From Lophium mytilinum (lineage: Eukaryota; Ascomycota; Dothideomycetes; Mytilinidiales; Mytilinidiaceae), in NCBI GenBank assembly GCA_010093605.1, contig MU004181.1:1364001-1428000 (forward strand): a DNA stretch of 64,000 bases, written 5' to 3'. A program made the translations under genes and the position numbers. Below the pieces are notes generated by a model, which made no database searches, was not told the origin of the DNA, and saw only the letters and a list, made by a program, of their open reading frames with translations. Positions 33,135-44,395 of the stretch are shown one piece after another. The stretch's first letter is position 1. Every line of letters starts with the position of its first letter.

Positions 33135-36100
33135 CTATTTCTCGGCGGCTTCAGGTGCGGGTGCTTCCTCTTTGGCTTCCTCCTCGACGGGCTCGGCTTC
33201 CTCCTTGACGGGCTCGGTGTCCTCCTTGACGGGCTCGGCTTCCTCCTTGACGGGCTCGGTGTCCTCCTTGACGGGCTCGGCTTCCTCCTTGACGGGCTCG
33301 GCTTCCTCGACAGGAGCATCGCCATTGACCTTCGGCTCGGCCTTCTCTTCTTCCTCGACGGGCTCAGGGGCCTTCGACTCTTTCAATGCTGCCTCAAGTT
33401 CCTTAGCCGCTTCGGCGTTGGCCTTCTTAGCTGCTTCGAGTTCAGATTCAGTCTTCGCAGCCTGCTCCTTAGCCTCCTTCAGCTCGGATTCGGTCTTCGA
33501 AGCCTGCTCCTTAGCCTCCTGCAGTTCGGCTTCGGCCTTAGTAGCTTGCTCTTTAGCCTCCTGCAGTTCGGATTCAGTCTTGGTCGCCTGCTCCTTGGCT
33601 TCCTGCAGTTCGGCTTCAGCCTTAGTGGCTTGCTCCTTAGCCTCCTTGAGTTCGGACTCAGTCTTGGTAGCCTGGTCCTTGGCCTCCTCGAGCTTAGCCT
33701 CCAAATCTTTGTGCTCAGCTTGGAGAGAGTCGACCGTCTTCTTGGTTTCAGCTTCAGCGGCCTTGGCAGCCTCGAGGTCGGATTCCAAGCTAGCAACGCG
33801 ACCCGCCTCCTTCTCGGCTGCTTCGAGCTTCGTCTGAGCCTCCTTTGCAGATTCTTCGGAAGCGGCTAGCTTCTTCTCAAGCTCGGCCTTCTCGCTAACA
33901 GAGTTCTCAGCAGCGGCCAGTTTCTTCGTCAGTTCCTCCTGGGCAGTCTCAAGCTCCTTGACCTTTGCTTCGGCAGCAGCAGCATCCTCTTGTGCCTTGG
34001 TAAGAGTGGCCTTGGTTTCCGCGTGATTGGCTTCGGCAGTCTTGAGAGCTTCATCACCTGCAGTTGACTGTTCGGTTTTGGCGTCTTCGGCATCTTTCAG
34101 TGACTTCTCCAGGGTAACAACTTGGGTCTTGATAGACTCGTGCTCTGATTGAGACTTCTCAAGCTCCTCCTTCGTGGCAGCATGGGCAGCCTCTACCTCA
34201 GCAGCCTTAGCTGCGAGTTCTTCTGCCTTGGCCTTCTCTGCTTCGGCGGTCTTCAGAGCTTCTTCCGCAGTAGCAAGCTGGGCCTTGGTGCTCTCAGCCT
34301 CCTCTTGGGCACTCTTCTGGGCAGTTTCGATCTCGGTAATCTTGGCTGTTAATTCTTCGGTCTTTGCCTTGTCAGCTTCGCCGGCCTTGGCTGCCTCCTC
34401 TGCGGTTGCCAGCTGGGCCTTGGTGCTCTCGAGCTCCTCCTGAGCGCTCTTCTGTGCTGTTTCAATCTCAGTGATCTTGGCATTCAATTCCTCGATCTTT
34501 GATTTGTCAGCTTCGGCGGCCTTCGCTGCCTCCTCCGCGGTGGCCAGCTGGCTCTTGGTGCTCTCGAGGTCTGTTTGGGCGGTCTTTTGTGCTTTTTCGA
34601 GCTCGGAAACTTTAGCGGCGAGCTCATCAGCCTTGGTCTTTGCAGCATCCAATTCTTTAGCAGCCTCTTCGGCGGCGGCAAGCTTAGCTTTGGTGCCCTC
34701 GACTTCTTCCTGTGCACTCTTCTGTGCAAGTTCAAGCTCCGAGATCTTGGCAGTCAGTTGCTCATGATCAGCGTTGGCACCTTCAGCGGCCGTGAGAGCC
34801 TCTTCGAGCTCCGCGATCTTGGTTTTCGTAGTCTCATGGTCTGCGTTGGCGGCAGTCAGTTCCTCGTCCTTAGCGCTAAGATCGGCAGTGGCCTTCTCGT
34901 GCTTGCTGTCGGCATCCTTGAGCTTCTCTTCCAATTCAGCAACACGAGCAGCGAGGTCGGTTTTGGCGCTCTCGAAGGCAGTCTTGGTAGCTTCATGATC
35001 GCTGCTGGCCTTCTCGAGTTCTGCTTTCGTGGCTTCGTGGTCCGACGTGGCTTTAGCGAGATCACCCTTAGTTGTCTCGTGTTCAGCAGCAGCTTGCTCA
35101 AGGGCCTTGGTGTGCTCGGCAATGAGTGCTTCATTATCGGTACCCTTTGTAAGGGCCTGTGCAAGCTCCTCCTTGGTGGCGTCGTGATCCGAGGTAAGTT
35201 TAGCAACAGCTTCCTCGTGGGCTGCCTTTGTAGCGTCGTGGTCCGAGCTGGCTTTCGCGAGATCAGCTTTAGTAGCGTCATGTGCAGTGATGGCGTTTTC
35301 GAGTTCGGATTTGGTGGCCTCATGCTCTGCTGTGGCCTTCTCGAGGTCTCCTTTGACAGCGGAGACAGCATCCTCCTTAGCCTTCTCCAATTCGGCCTTA
35401 GTAGACTCATGGGCTGCAAGGGCAGCCTCAAGTTCGGCTTGCGTAGACTTGTGGTCGTCGGTAAGCTTGTCAACGTTGGACTTCGCGGCGTCAAGCTCCT
35501 CGGTCTTGGCGGCAAGGGCGGCCTCGAGTTCCGCAATCTTCTCGGCCTTCTTGTCGTGTTCTGCAGTGACTGTAGCTAGCTGGAGCTTAGATTCCCGGGC
35601 TCCGTCGAGTTGGCCTGTGAGTTCTTCTACCTGCCCAGAGAGTGATTGGCGGGACTGGACGGCTTCATCAAGCTCTTTCTTGGAGCTTTCCTGGAAGGCA
35701 GCGTGGTCTGCAGCAGTCTTTTCAGCATCAGCGGCGGTGGCGTCGAGTTTGGCCTGGATTTCAGAAATTTTAGCCTCAAGAGTAGATTTGGTACTGTCAT
35801 GTGCAGCCTGAGCTTCACCCAGTACCTTCTCTGACTCTTGCTTGTGAGCTGCAAGCAGCTCAACATGGCTGTTGCTAGCTTGCTTCTCTGCCTCCAGCTC
35901 AGCTGCCAATTTCTCGACGGTTTGGTCACTGGCGTTCTTCGCAGCATCAAGCTCGGCTAGCTTCTGCTCGAGCTCCGCGAGGTGGGATCCCTTCGCATCC
36001 AGTTCCGAGCGGACCGAAGAGAGCTCCGCCGAGACGGCGTCGCGGGACTTCGTAATCGACTCGAGGGCCTGATCGTGGGATACCTTAAGAGACTTGACGT

Positions 36101-37223
36101 TAGCTGAATGCTGCTCATCGCATTGAGCCTTCACAGCATTACGCTCAGACTCTTTGGCCTCTTTGACCTGTTGGACGACGACTCCCACCATATGATCTTC
36201 TAGTACCTTCTTTTCTTGGATAAGAGCAGCCTCCTTCTCCTCGTAGTCCTTCCTAAGGACAACTGACTCCTTCTCGAAGTTCTGAATATCCTCATTCTGG
36301 GCGTCGATGGTCTCCTTCGCCTCGTCAAGCTCCTGCTGCAACCTCGAGTTCTGGTTCTTCAGCTTCTCGACTGCGACAGCAGGAGGATCGTTCTCATCGA
36401 CGGGAGGGGCAGGTGCCTCGGTGGGCTCCTCGGCTTGTCCCTTGGAAGCCGTGGCGCCATCGGAGGGTTCGGAGGTAGGTGTGTCGGGAGGGGCGGTGGT
36501 GGGGGTGCCTGAGCTTGGTGTGCCTTCTGGGGTGGTCTTAGTAAGAGCTGTTGATGGGATATATGGCGTGTTGGAGTATGGAAGATGGATCGAGAAGCTC
36601 TGAGTGGGAGCTTGGCTGTTGTTTACACAGTGGTGACAGCAGCCTAGGAGCTCGCTCTGATGTCGATCGTGACAATAAGGACGATCGAAGCTCTTAGTGT
36701 GCTCAACCACAGCTTCATGATGCACAGCTATGCCCCTGGGTCTAAGTGCAAAAGTGGAGTGAAAAAGAACTGACCTGGCTGGGCAGAAGCATCAGGTGCT
36801 GGCTGGCCACCGAAAAAATAGTTATAGGCTCGACGCTGGGATGGTTAGCTCGTGCAAGGACGAGATGCAGAAGGACACAGGCTTACCATACTGCTCGATC
36901 GTTTGGGGAGTTTAGGTCTGTTGGAGGAGGTGGAAGCGCGGCCCTTGCGAGGAGACGAAGTTCCTTCGTCGCCGGGGAGGACCGTGACAGGGACGATCGT
37001 GCTCGAGCTCTTCTCTCGTTTGTGGCCCAACAACTTCCGCTGCGCCTTCTGCGAGCCCTCGTTAATGTCGGCAATGATCTGCCGCTCTCGCGCCGACGAT
37101 GAGGATCTTGAGTGCGTTGTCAGTCTGGGGCCGCGGTGAAAAGGCGGTGGAGGAGGAAAGCACTGCGATGGGGAGAGGAGGCACCTACTCATAACTCGGG
37201 CGGCTACGCGAAAACGACGGCAT
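33135..37223 (-). CDS. Long coiled-coil protein with nested tandem repeats (Uso1-like in architecture)
   Basis: Four exons: 37189-37223, 36887-37106, 36775-36835 and 33135-36526; 1235 aa in phase throughout. The N-terminus MPSFSRSRPSYESSSSARER and RRAYNYFFGGQP is followed by a Pro/Thr-rich linker. A coiled coil runs from AVEKLKNQNSRLQQELDEAK to near the end. The last intron (248 nt) has a good TACTAAG branch site 10 nt before CCCCAG; a shorter alternative ending at TAG (36649) also keeps frame and would add residues. Repeats occur at three scales: about 45 residues (34.27-34.7 kb), 14 residues (33.43-33.68 kb) and 7 residues (33.18-33.31 kb). The tail is very acidic. It could tether vesicles or structure septa or spindle poles, but no domain beyond coiled coil is visible. 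Confidence 0.82.
33188..33314 (-). repeat. 21-bp coding tandem repeat (acidic heptads)
   Basis: Five to six 21-bp units encode alternating EEAEPVK and EDTEPVK. Alternate units are almost identical, giving a 42-bp higher-order period, a sign of recent slippage or unequal crossover. Confidence 0.85.
33430..33680 (-). repeat. 42-bp coding tandem repeat
   Basis: Six 14-residue units of the pattern A-[TSA]-K-[TA]-E-[SA]-E-L-[KQ]-E-A-K-E-Q follow one another in the coiled-coil gene. Two sub-types alternate. Confidence 0.8.
34270..34700 (-). repeat. 135-bp coding repeat
   Basis: Three units of about 45 residues begin LATAEEAAK or LAAAEEAAK, contain ELxAKxxExExAQK and end LESTKxQ or similar. They are less alike than the shorter repeats, so are older. 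Confidence 0.7.
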
Positions 37224-38576
37224 GGCGAACAGTTGCTACTGGTGAATGACTGGATCAAGCCCTTTTTTCTTACTAGCGAGCTTTTCAATAATCGTCGAGG
37301 GCACCGGCTCTTGAACAATCCTCTTTATTCCAAAGCACAACGCAGCAGCGTCCCGCGGGCTTCCAATCAGCAAGCAGCACGTAGTGGCACTCCAGTCGCG
37401 TGGGAGTGCAAAAAGACGGAGAGAGCAGCCAATGCCTGAATGCAGGTGAGCGCGAGGGCCGCGTTTAAAGACAGTGACGGTGTGCATGGCCTCGACGTGT
37501 TCATGCACGCTGCGTTTGAGCCCGGCAGGGGTATGGCACTCCCTGGATATATCTCAGAGACAGACAGCGTGGGTGAACCAAGAGACCTCGAATTAAGCTC
37601 CCATAGCCTCACCCTCGACCTGCAGGCACCAGGGCCATCCCGCTGTTCCAGTCGGCCCGCCCTGTGGCGGCTTCAAGGGACTGCTTGCAACGCTGCGAGC
37701 GCCAGACGTCACTGAAGCCGGGCGAGCTGGCGGTAAGCACCACAGTGACTCTCCATGGACCAGACGACCAGTCCTTCATCTGCCTGCCGCCGCCCCACGT
37801 TTTGACGCACGCGTGGCCATCAGTGGATGCGTTGGCTCTGCCGCAGCGGCCGGGACGAGCATGGTGTGCGTTGGTCGAAGATTTTGCATGAACCCTGCAG
37901 ATGAGAAGACACCACAGCAGTGCTTTGGACGAAAATGTTCAGAAGAGGTGCAATTCTAGGTCCAGGGCGGTGAGCAACATATATTAGAGATTTGCAGGCT
38001 GATATGGAGCAGTCACGATTTCTAGACACGGATGGACGTTGGATCTGTGGCTCGAGTAGCACTCCACTGTGCCACCGTTCTAGATGGACTCCACATGCTT
38101 CATCTGCAAGGGATACCTGTCAATCCGCTGTAGAGGTAGACGAACCGAACATCCGCCTGCTATATATACACACTTTCTTGCGTTTCTACCAAGGTAAAGA
38201 TTGCTCCCGTTAAGTGCGATCTTTGGGCGTTTTAGAGATATGTCATATGTGTGGGTTTGAGCATTTTAGTATCCCTTGGGTTTCTGATACGATGTTCGAT
38301 GCTAGAGAACCCTAGTAACGGCGAGCAGTTGTGCACAGACGCTTGTCTAGATACTTCGTAAGAATAGACATAGTATGGGCATCCTTGATGCTAAACTAAA
38401 GCCCTAAAACACCAGGTATCATTCGTCCAGTCTCCAAATCCCATCTCGTAACTCCGAATCGAAACGCCCGAGCCACTCTGCATGCGTCCTGCGAACTATG
38501 CAGGAATCCATAAACTCCCACGAATAACGCTACTAGCCATCTAATCGCCCCACGCCCCCTCAATGTGCGTAGCCCC
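37224..38576. other. Intergenic between coiled-coil gene and SPC24
   Basis: About 1.35 kb. It holds the coiled-coil gene promoter at its left end and the SPC24 3' UTR at its right. Open frames in the GC-rich part lack ATG context or motifs. Confidence 0.4.
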
Positions 38577-39299
38577 TTACAGCCTTCCCCACAGGTAGTT
38601 CGAGTAGAAGTTCCGCGAGAACTTCGGGTCGATGTCGATGATGTGCGAGTCTCCCTTGGAGTTCTGCCGTATAATGACCTTGTTGTAGATTCCGGTCGCA
38701 GGTTCTGCCTCGATATCGATGTTGAGCATGCGGTAAAGCTTCAACTTGAGGCTGTGTGGAGACTATTAGCACACTTCCACAGATTCCGGGGTTGCGATAA
38801 GCTCGCAGCTTGAAAACTTACAGCTTTTGCGTCTCATCTTCCGATGACCCTCTTGCGGCTTCTGCACCTTCCTCAACACCTGCATCGTCCAGATCTCCAA
38901 GCGTTTCCTCAAGTCTAGCCAGCTCTGCAGCCATTCGCTCGCCTTCTATTTCGAGGTCAGATGCCTGCTTTGCCACCTTGAACTTCTCCGTGTCCAGTCG
39001 CAAGATTTCGGATGCGTGGTTGGTGGGGTTGTGGGAGCTGAGAGTCAGGGAGTGCGTCGAGGACAGTGTTTGTTGTTGTCGCGACAGCTTTTGTAGTGTG
39101 GATTGGAGGCCGTCGAGTTGCGCCTGGCGACAGGCGTGTAGTGTGCTCAACGAGTCATTGATACGGTGAAGGGAAGAGCGGTCAGGTCCAATGTTGAAGT
39201 TCGCGGCGCACGAGGCGATGAGCTGGGGACTATTAGTGGTCGTGTTTTCGCCATGTAAACAGAGGAGCGCACCGTAGCGGGGTCTTCGTCGAGGAGCAT
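38577..39299 (-). CDS. SPC24: Kinetochore protein Spc24
   Basis: Three exons: 39273-39299 (9 codons), 38822-39222 and 38577-38751; introns of 50 and 70 nt; 200 aa. The start MLLDEDPAT joins LIASCAANFNIGPDRSSLHR, the fungal Spc24 N-terminus. The middle is a coiled coil containing ASEILRLDTEKFKVAKQASD and LEIEGERMAAELARLEETL. The C-terminal globular part is LYRMLNIDIEAEPATGIYNK, VIIRQNSKGDSHIIDIDPKF and SRNFYSNYLWGRL. Spc24 pairs with Spc25 to anchor the Ndc80 complex at the inner kinetochore. The tiny first exon is normal for the family and would be missed by a simple frame search. It is head to head with FIS1. Confidence 0.95.
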
Positions 39300-39627
39300 A
39301 ATGGCAGCGTTTGAAGAAGATGGTAGAATAGGAGCACAGTGCCAGAGTGTTTGCAGTTTTAGGGTTTTTGCTGTGATTGCGGTGGGGGTGTGGTAAAGCG
39401 GAGCAGATGTGGTGAGGTCGAGATAGCCGCATGGTGTTGAGGAGCACCCGCGTGTTTTGATGGGCGCTTGGGCCATGTCGGTTTTCCAGGGCAACGACGA
39501 CCGGCGTCCGGCGTACGTCACAAAAGTTCACGAGATCACGGCTTGCGCAGCGGCGAAAGGCGACCACCAGACCGCCGCTCCTAGACTTGCTATCACCTTC
39601 TCGCCCATATCTCCCAGTACACCAGCC
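39300..39627. promoter_or_regulatory. Shared divergent promoter, SPC24 / FIS1
   Basis: These 328 bp separate the two ATGs. A long open frame on the minus strand runs through it but is the SPC24 leader. No TATA box is evident. Confidence 0.45.
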
Positions 39628-40264
<637 letters not shown>

Positions 40265-41044
40265 AGGAACAATTTGTGCATAACGGTGGAGGAGCGATGA
40301 GCGTTAGTTGGGTGCTCTCGGCGTCTGGGCGGCTTTCCCTTGGCTGAGAAATCACATGTAGAATATGAACATCATTAATCTTTCAAGACGTATGTCTCTG
40401 GTCCCAAAGACCTCCAATGGTGTTTTCCGGTTGTCTCGGATCCAATAAAGTACCCATGCGGGGCTGCAAGAATAGCAAAGAAGAGCATGGAAAACCAGAG
40501 AAGGCCTAGGTAGTAGCGAGTCAAGCAGACGTAGAACCACGTACTCACACTGTGCACTCAAACAATCAGGCAGTTTTGTAGTTAAGACAGCCATGCAGCG
40601 AGCATCTAGTACAGCAGTCACCTACCTAATTCACCGGACCCTCCTCTCGTTTGGCTGCACCGGCTCAACGATCCCTGTCAAGTCGATTATCTAGCACAAC
40701 GTCACCGGCAGCGCGTTAGCATCAACATTACTTCGCCCCTACACCTTGACGCCCTCCTACTCGACGCCTATTTACTACACTCTGCTTTTCACCTGCTCCG
40801 CCTCCATCTCTCCGTGCAGCCAAGCTGTCGGGCTATCACACCGGTCACTGGCGAGAGGCGCATGACTGCAAGACATTCACCGAGCTTGCCTCTGACCCAT
40901 CACCCTTCACTCACGTCTCGTAAGGATCCGATGACAACGTAGCTTTGCTACGACCACAGCAAACTTTCGCAACCTTCTCCGAGCAGCCACTATCCTCTGC
41001 TCTCCGACCTTTAATCCTAGATTCCCTCCTCTGCCCTGCCCAAC
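40265..41044. other. Intergenic upstream of the RING gene
   Basis: These 780 bp hold the FIS1 3' UTR and a probable promoter with a C/T-rich leader (40.7-41.0 kb) before the RING gene. No other gene was found. Confidence 0.4.
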
Positions 41045-42594
41045 ATGGACCCACCACCTCAGCAGCCGGCCCAGCAGCCTCAGACAACGGCGCGCGACAT
41101 GGTGTTCTGTCACGAATGTGAAAATGAATGGTACAGAGACGAGCATGGGCTATCTTGCCCTGAGTGCCAATCTGATTTCACCGAAATTGTAAGCTGCCTG
41201 GAGATGCTGACTTTGCACCGCTGCCCGCCACTGCGTGCGCCAAGGGCAAAGAGCCCTCAAATTGCTGGGGATTAAGCACCGAAAGCTAAGCTAACATCTT
41301 CTCTTAGATAGAGGACGACAATGACCCTAGAAATGCCACCATGGCAGACTCCGACGACGACGGCCCACCCCCACTAAGCGCCTTCCACCACCACAACCCT
41401 TGGAATGCTCCAGACCCCGATGAGGATGACATAAATCAGCTACACTGGAGGGCTGGCCCAGACAACTTCACTGTCGAGGGCGTCATAATTCGGGATGGTT
41501 CCAGCACGCGTCGAGTTGACCCTCTTGGTCATGATCTCCATAATCCAGTCGCGAGGAACTTCGCCACGATGCTACAAAATATAGTGGGAGGGCTTGGCCA
41601 GCAAAATGCTAGCGAACGACCGAGGGGATCTCCTTCCCCAGGCCAGGGACTAAATGATCGGTTTTCCGGTACCCTTCCCGGGGGAAATCGCTTTACGTAT
41701 CAACGTACTGTGCGGCTCCATCCGCCAGATGGTACACATCCTGGTACACATCTAGACCCCAGCGGAGACGACTTGAATGGGTGAGTTCTTGAGATCGTGC
41801 TCACTTGCGAAATAACTATTACTAACACACTTGGTAGGCTCATGGAGCATCTTCTCGGCGCCGCCATGGGCGGCACGCCCGGTCACACTCACCCTCCCAG
41901 TGGACAGCCTGGAGAATTCGGCCAGCCGCCAATAAATCCCCTCGCCGCTATATTCGCACAACTGATGAATCCAGGAATGGCCGCTCCGGGCGATTTCGTC
42001 TATTCACAAGAAGCCCTCGATCGCATAATCTCGCAACTAATGGAGCAAAACACTAGCAATGCTCCAGGACCCGCTACTCCCGAGGCTATCGGTTCCCTCC
42101 CAAAAAAGCAAGTGACAATGGAAGACCTCGGGCCTGACGGACGGGCTGAATGTAGCATCTGCATGGACGAAGTTACTGTTGGTGAAGAGGTCACTCAGCT
42201 ACCATGCCACCACTGGTTCCATCAGCCATGTGTGGCCATGTGGTTGGGAGAACATGATACATGTCCACACTGCCGCAAAGGCATCATGGATAACGACAAG
42301 CCCAAGGAGAGCACCAACAGCTCGAATAGCACCGCGGCCGCCTCCAGCGGTTCCAGCGGGGCACCTGCGACCCCCTCCCGCCAACAGATGCCAGGCACCT
42401 TCGGCGCCGGTACGGAAGAAAATCCATTTGTAGTCCCGGAGACACCGGAGCAAAGTCGGCTACACGCACAACAAGACCAGCGGTCAAGCTCAGAGCGTCA
42501 ACCGAGCCCTCACTCGGTACACTCGGATGGAGATGCAGCTAGCGGTGGACTAGGCGAGCGTATTCGAAGGGGTCTGTTCGGCGCACCTCGTTGA
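41045..42594 (+). CDS. RING-H2 E3 ubiquitin ligase, RNF126/RNF115-like
   Basis: Three exons: 41045-41188, 41308-41780 and 41838-42594; 457 aa. The N-terminus has a small zinc ribbon typical of this group, CHECENEWYRDEHGLSCPEC (two CxxC knuckles). A disordered acidic stretch follows, then a block with LMEHLLGAAMGGTPG and LAAIFAQLMNPGM. The RING-H2 finger lies near residues 310-352: CSICMDEVTVGEEVTQLPCH, then WFHQPCVAMWLGEHDTCPHC. A Ser/Ala/Thr-rich low-complexity tail ends the protein. These ligases ubiquitinate misfolded or mislocalised cytosolic proteins; which substrates apply here is unknown. Confidence 0.9.
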
Positions 42595-43439
42595 TGCTTG
42601 CCATTTTTGCTTGCTCTTTGCTAAACTCCCGTTTGCTTGTTAGGACGAACTCGTTTCCGACAAAAGCTGGCTGCTCGCAGGTCGAGGCACAGCAATAGCC
42701 AGCTGTGAAGTCATCAGCTCGACTGCGCATAATGTATACCCTTTCTCTGCATTTCTTGGCGTTTCGGTCTGGCTTTTAGAGGCTCTGTAAAGACCCTTTC
42801 CTATGCCAATGGAGCAATCCCTTCCTATTCTTTGTTAGTCTTCGGGGATTTGCGTACATGAATGACGGTTTTTCGGAGGGTCGGACCAAATCACATAGAA
42901 GTGATCATGGGCTGTGATGGCTGGAGTTCGGCGGGGTTATCTTGGAATGTATATAGATTGATGTAGTCAACTTTTATTCTATTTATTCTTCTTCTCATCT
43001 CATCTATCTAGGTTTCAGAGTAGTATTCTGATACTGCTATCTTTCAAGTACCTTTCAAGAGACATTCTCACGCCTCAGATACTGACGCAGACTTCGATCA
43101 CGTGGTTCATAAAGAAGCGGCACACTCAATATCCAGTGTCTTGTGCGGTCGTTTTTCCACTGGTCTGCTATCGTTTGGGGTGGCTCAACAATTTTTCACC
43201 TAGGCCAAAGCTACAGGTTTCTTATCACTTTTCTATTTTTGAAAATGCATCGAGGCACCCCAGACGGCGGCAACCGGTGTGCAGATGAGCGCACAAGACA
43301 GCATGATTGCTCATGTACGACCTTTTTCATGCCTACCGTGTGGGTTTTCGCGCCGCAATCATGCCCACTGGGCGGCATCCTCCAAGATAGCCGCTACTCA
43401 AGCAGGCAAACACTAAGCTCTACGAACTCTAGGCCATCT
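42595..43439. other. Intergenic before the STAND/ankyrin relic
   Basis: These 845 bp contain the RING-gene 3' UTR and DNA preceding the ankyrin relic. A possible fragment starting at 43286 (MSAQDSMIAHVRPFSCLPCG) lies just before the relic, but its link to it is not proven. Confidence 0.35.
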
Positions 43440-44160
43440 TGACTCGCCTGAGGGTCTCATGTCGCGACGCCCGTTTGCCGCTGCTGGCTGCCAACCGGCG
43501 GCGAAGAGAGCAGAGACCTCTTCAATCACTACAGGAAGACATCCGGTCTGTTAAAAGCAACCTGAACATTCTGCTGGGTGCATCAAATTCGTACGTTTAG
43601 CTGCTTACGTGGAGAAAGGCGGGCCGGCGGCTGATAATAACCTGCATAGGCAAGACATGATGCAGCTGCGGCTTGAAGTTGAACGCATCTCCGTCGTTGC
43701 GGCACAGCCGTCGCAGGAACAACTTACACCTCACAACGATCTCCTGGGCAATCTCACAGGTATTGATGGCCGCATAGCCCGCGTTGAGGATGTGTTGCGC
43801 TTTCAAGCCGAGCAAGTTCGCGAACACCGGCTCACCCAGTTTGGTCCCTTCGTCAACAGGTTGGCTTTGCGCCCACCTAGTCCTGCAGCGCGCAGCCGAA
43901 TACCCCCAGCCACTCAGCACTCCGACGGTTTCAGTGTTCGAGTCGCCCCCTTCGCAACAACATGTCGCACTGGCTGCGCTTGTGTATGCCACTCGAAGCA
44001 GGCAGCGGCGTCTCCCAAGATGCTGAATCGTTTCCTGGGGCTAGTTGTTCGTAGGAAACACGGGACTCCCCTATTTGTCTCCGAAATGCAACAATGAAGT
44101 GTGCGCCAAGCCTCGTGCGAGCAAGGTCAGCATAGAATACTGGTTTCCATGAGCCATACT
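43440..44160 (+). pseudogene. Degraded N-terminal half of a fungal STAND/ankyrin-type gene
   Basis: Two coding remnants survive: AILTRLRVSCRDARLPLLAA.. to NSYV (about 43439-43600) and, after a GTACGT..CATAG intron, QDMMQLRLEVERISVVAAQP onwards. The middle keeps the family block CRTGCACVCHS and SPKMLNRFLG. At about 44045 one extra base changes frame; in the other frame the block continues as FVGNTGLPYLSPKCNNEVC and VSIEYWFP, then a TGA. These motifs (CxxGCxCxCH; FxGxTGLPxLSPKC; YWFP) normally belong to one protein that leads into ankyrin repeats. The frameshift plus stop argue for loss of function, although a sequencing error could explain the single base. I do not reconstruct the protein. Confidence 0.55.
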
Positions 44161-44317
44161 TTCCTCTACTATTGTCAGCTCCAAGTCATAGCTGGCATTG
44201 ACCATCTTGTGGCGGATCGCGCCTGACTGGTGTTTCAGACTCTGAAGAGACTACGTGTCTGTAAGTTGTCAGCTCAGTTTTGACTCAATGCTCTGTGGAG
44301 GAGTCACTGGACCTAGC

Positions 44318-44324
44318 TATAAAA
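44318..44324 (+). promoter_or_regulatory. TATA box upstream of the ankyrin ORF
   Basis: TATAAAA lies 72 bp before the ATG at 44396. Its position suits independent transcription of the ankyrin ORF after the break in the upstream half. Confidence 0.4.
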
Positions 44325-44395
44325 GATAGACTTGCTACCACAGTAGCTCGTTCAACATACACTATACAAGCACCACATCCACCTTCCAGCCAGCT

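Noticed and set aside
34575-35579. 334-codon plus-strand frame opposite the coiled-coil gene
   Set aside because: It is the antisense shadow of a long repetitive coding exon; Leu/Gly/Ser runs come from reversed Lys/Ala/Glu codons.
43609-44097. The 162-codon frame as a separate gene
   Set aside because: Its motifs belong to the interior of a larger STAND/ankyrin protein and the block continues in another frame beyond 44045, so it is treated as part of the relic.
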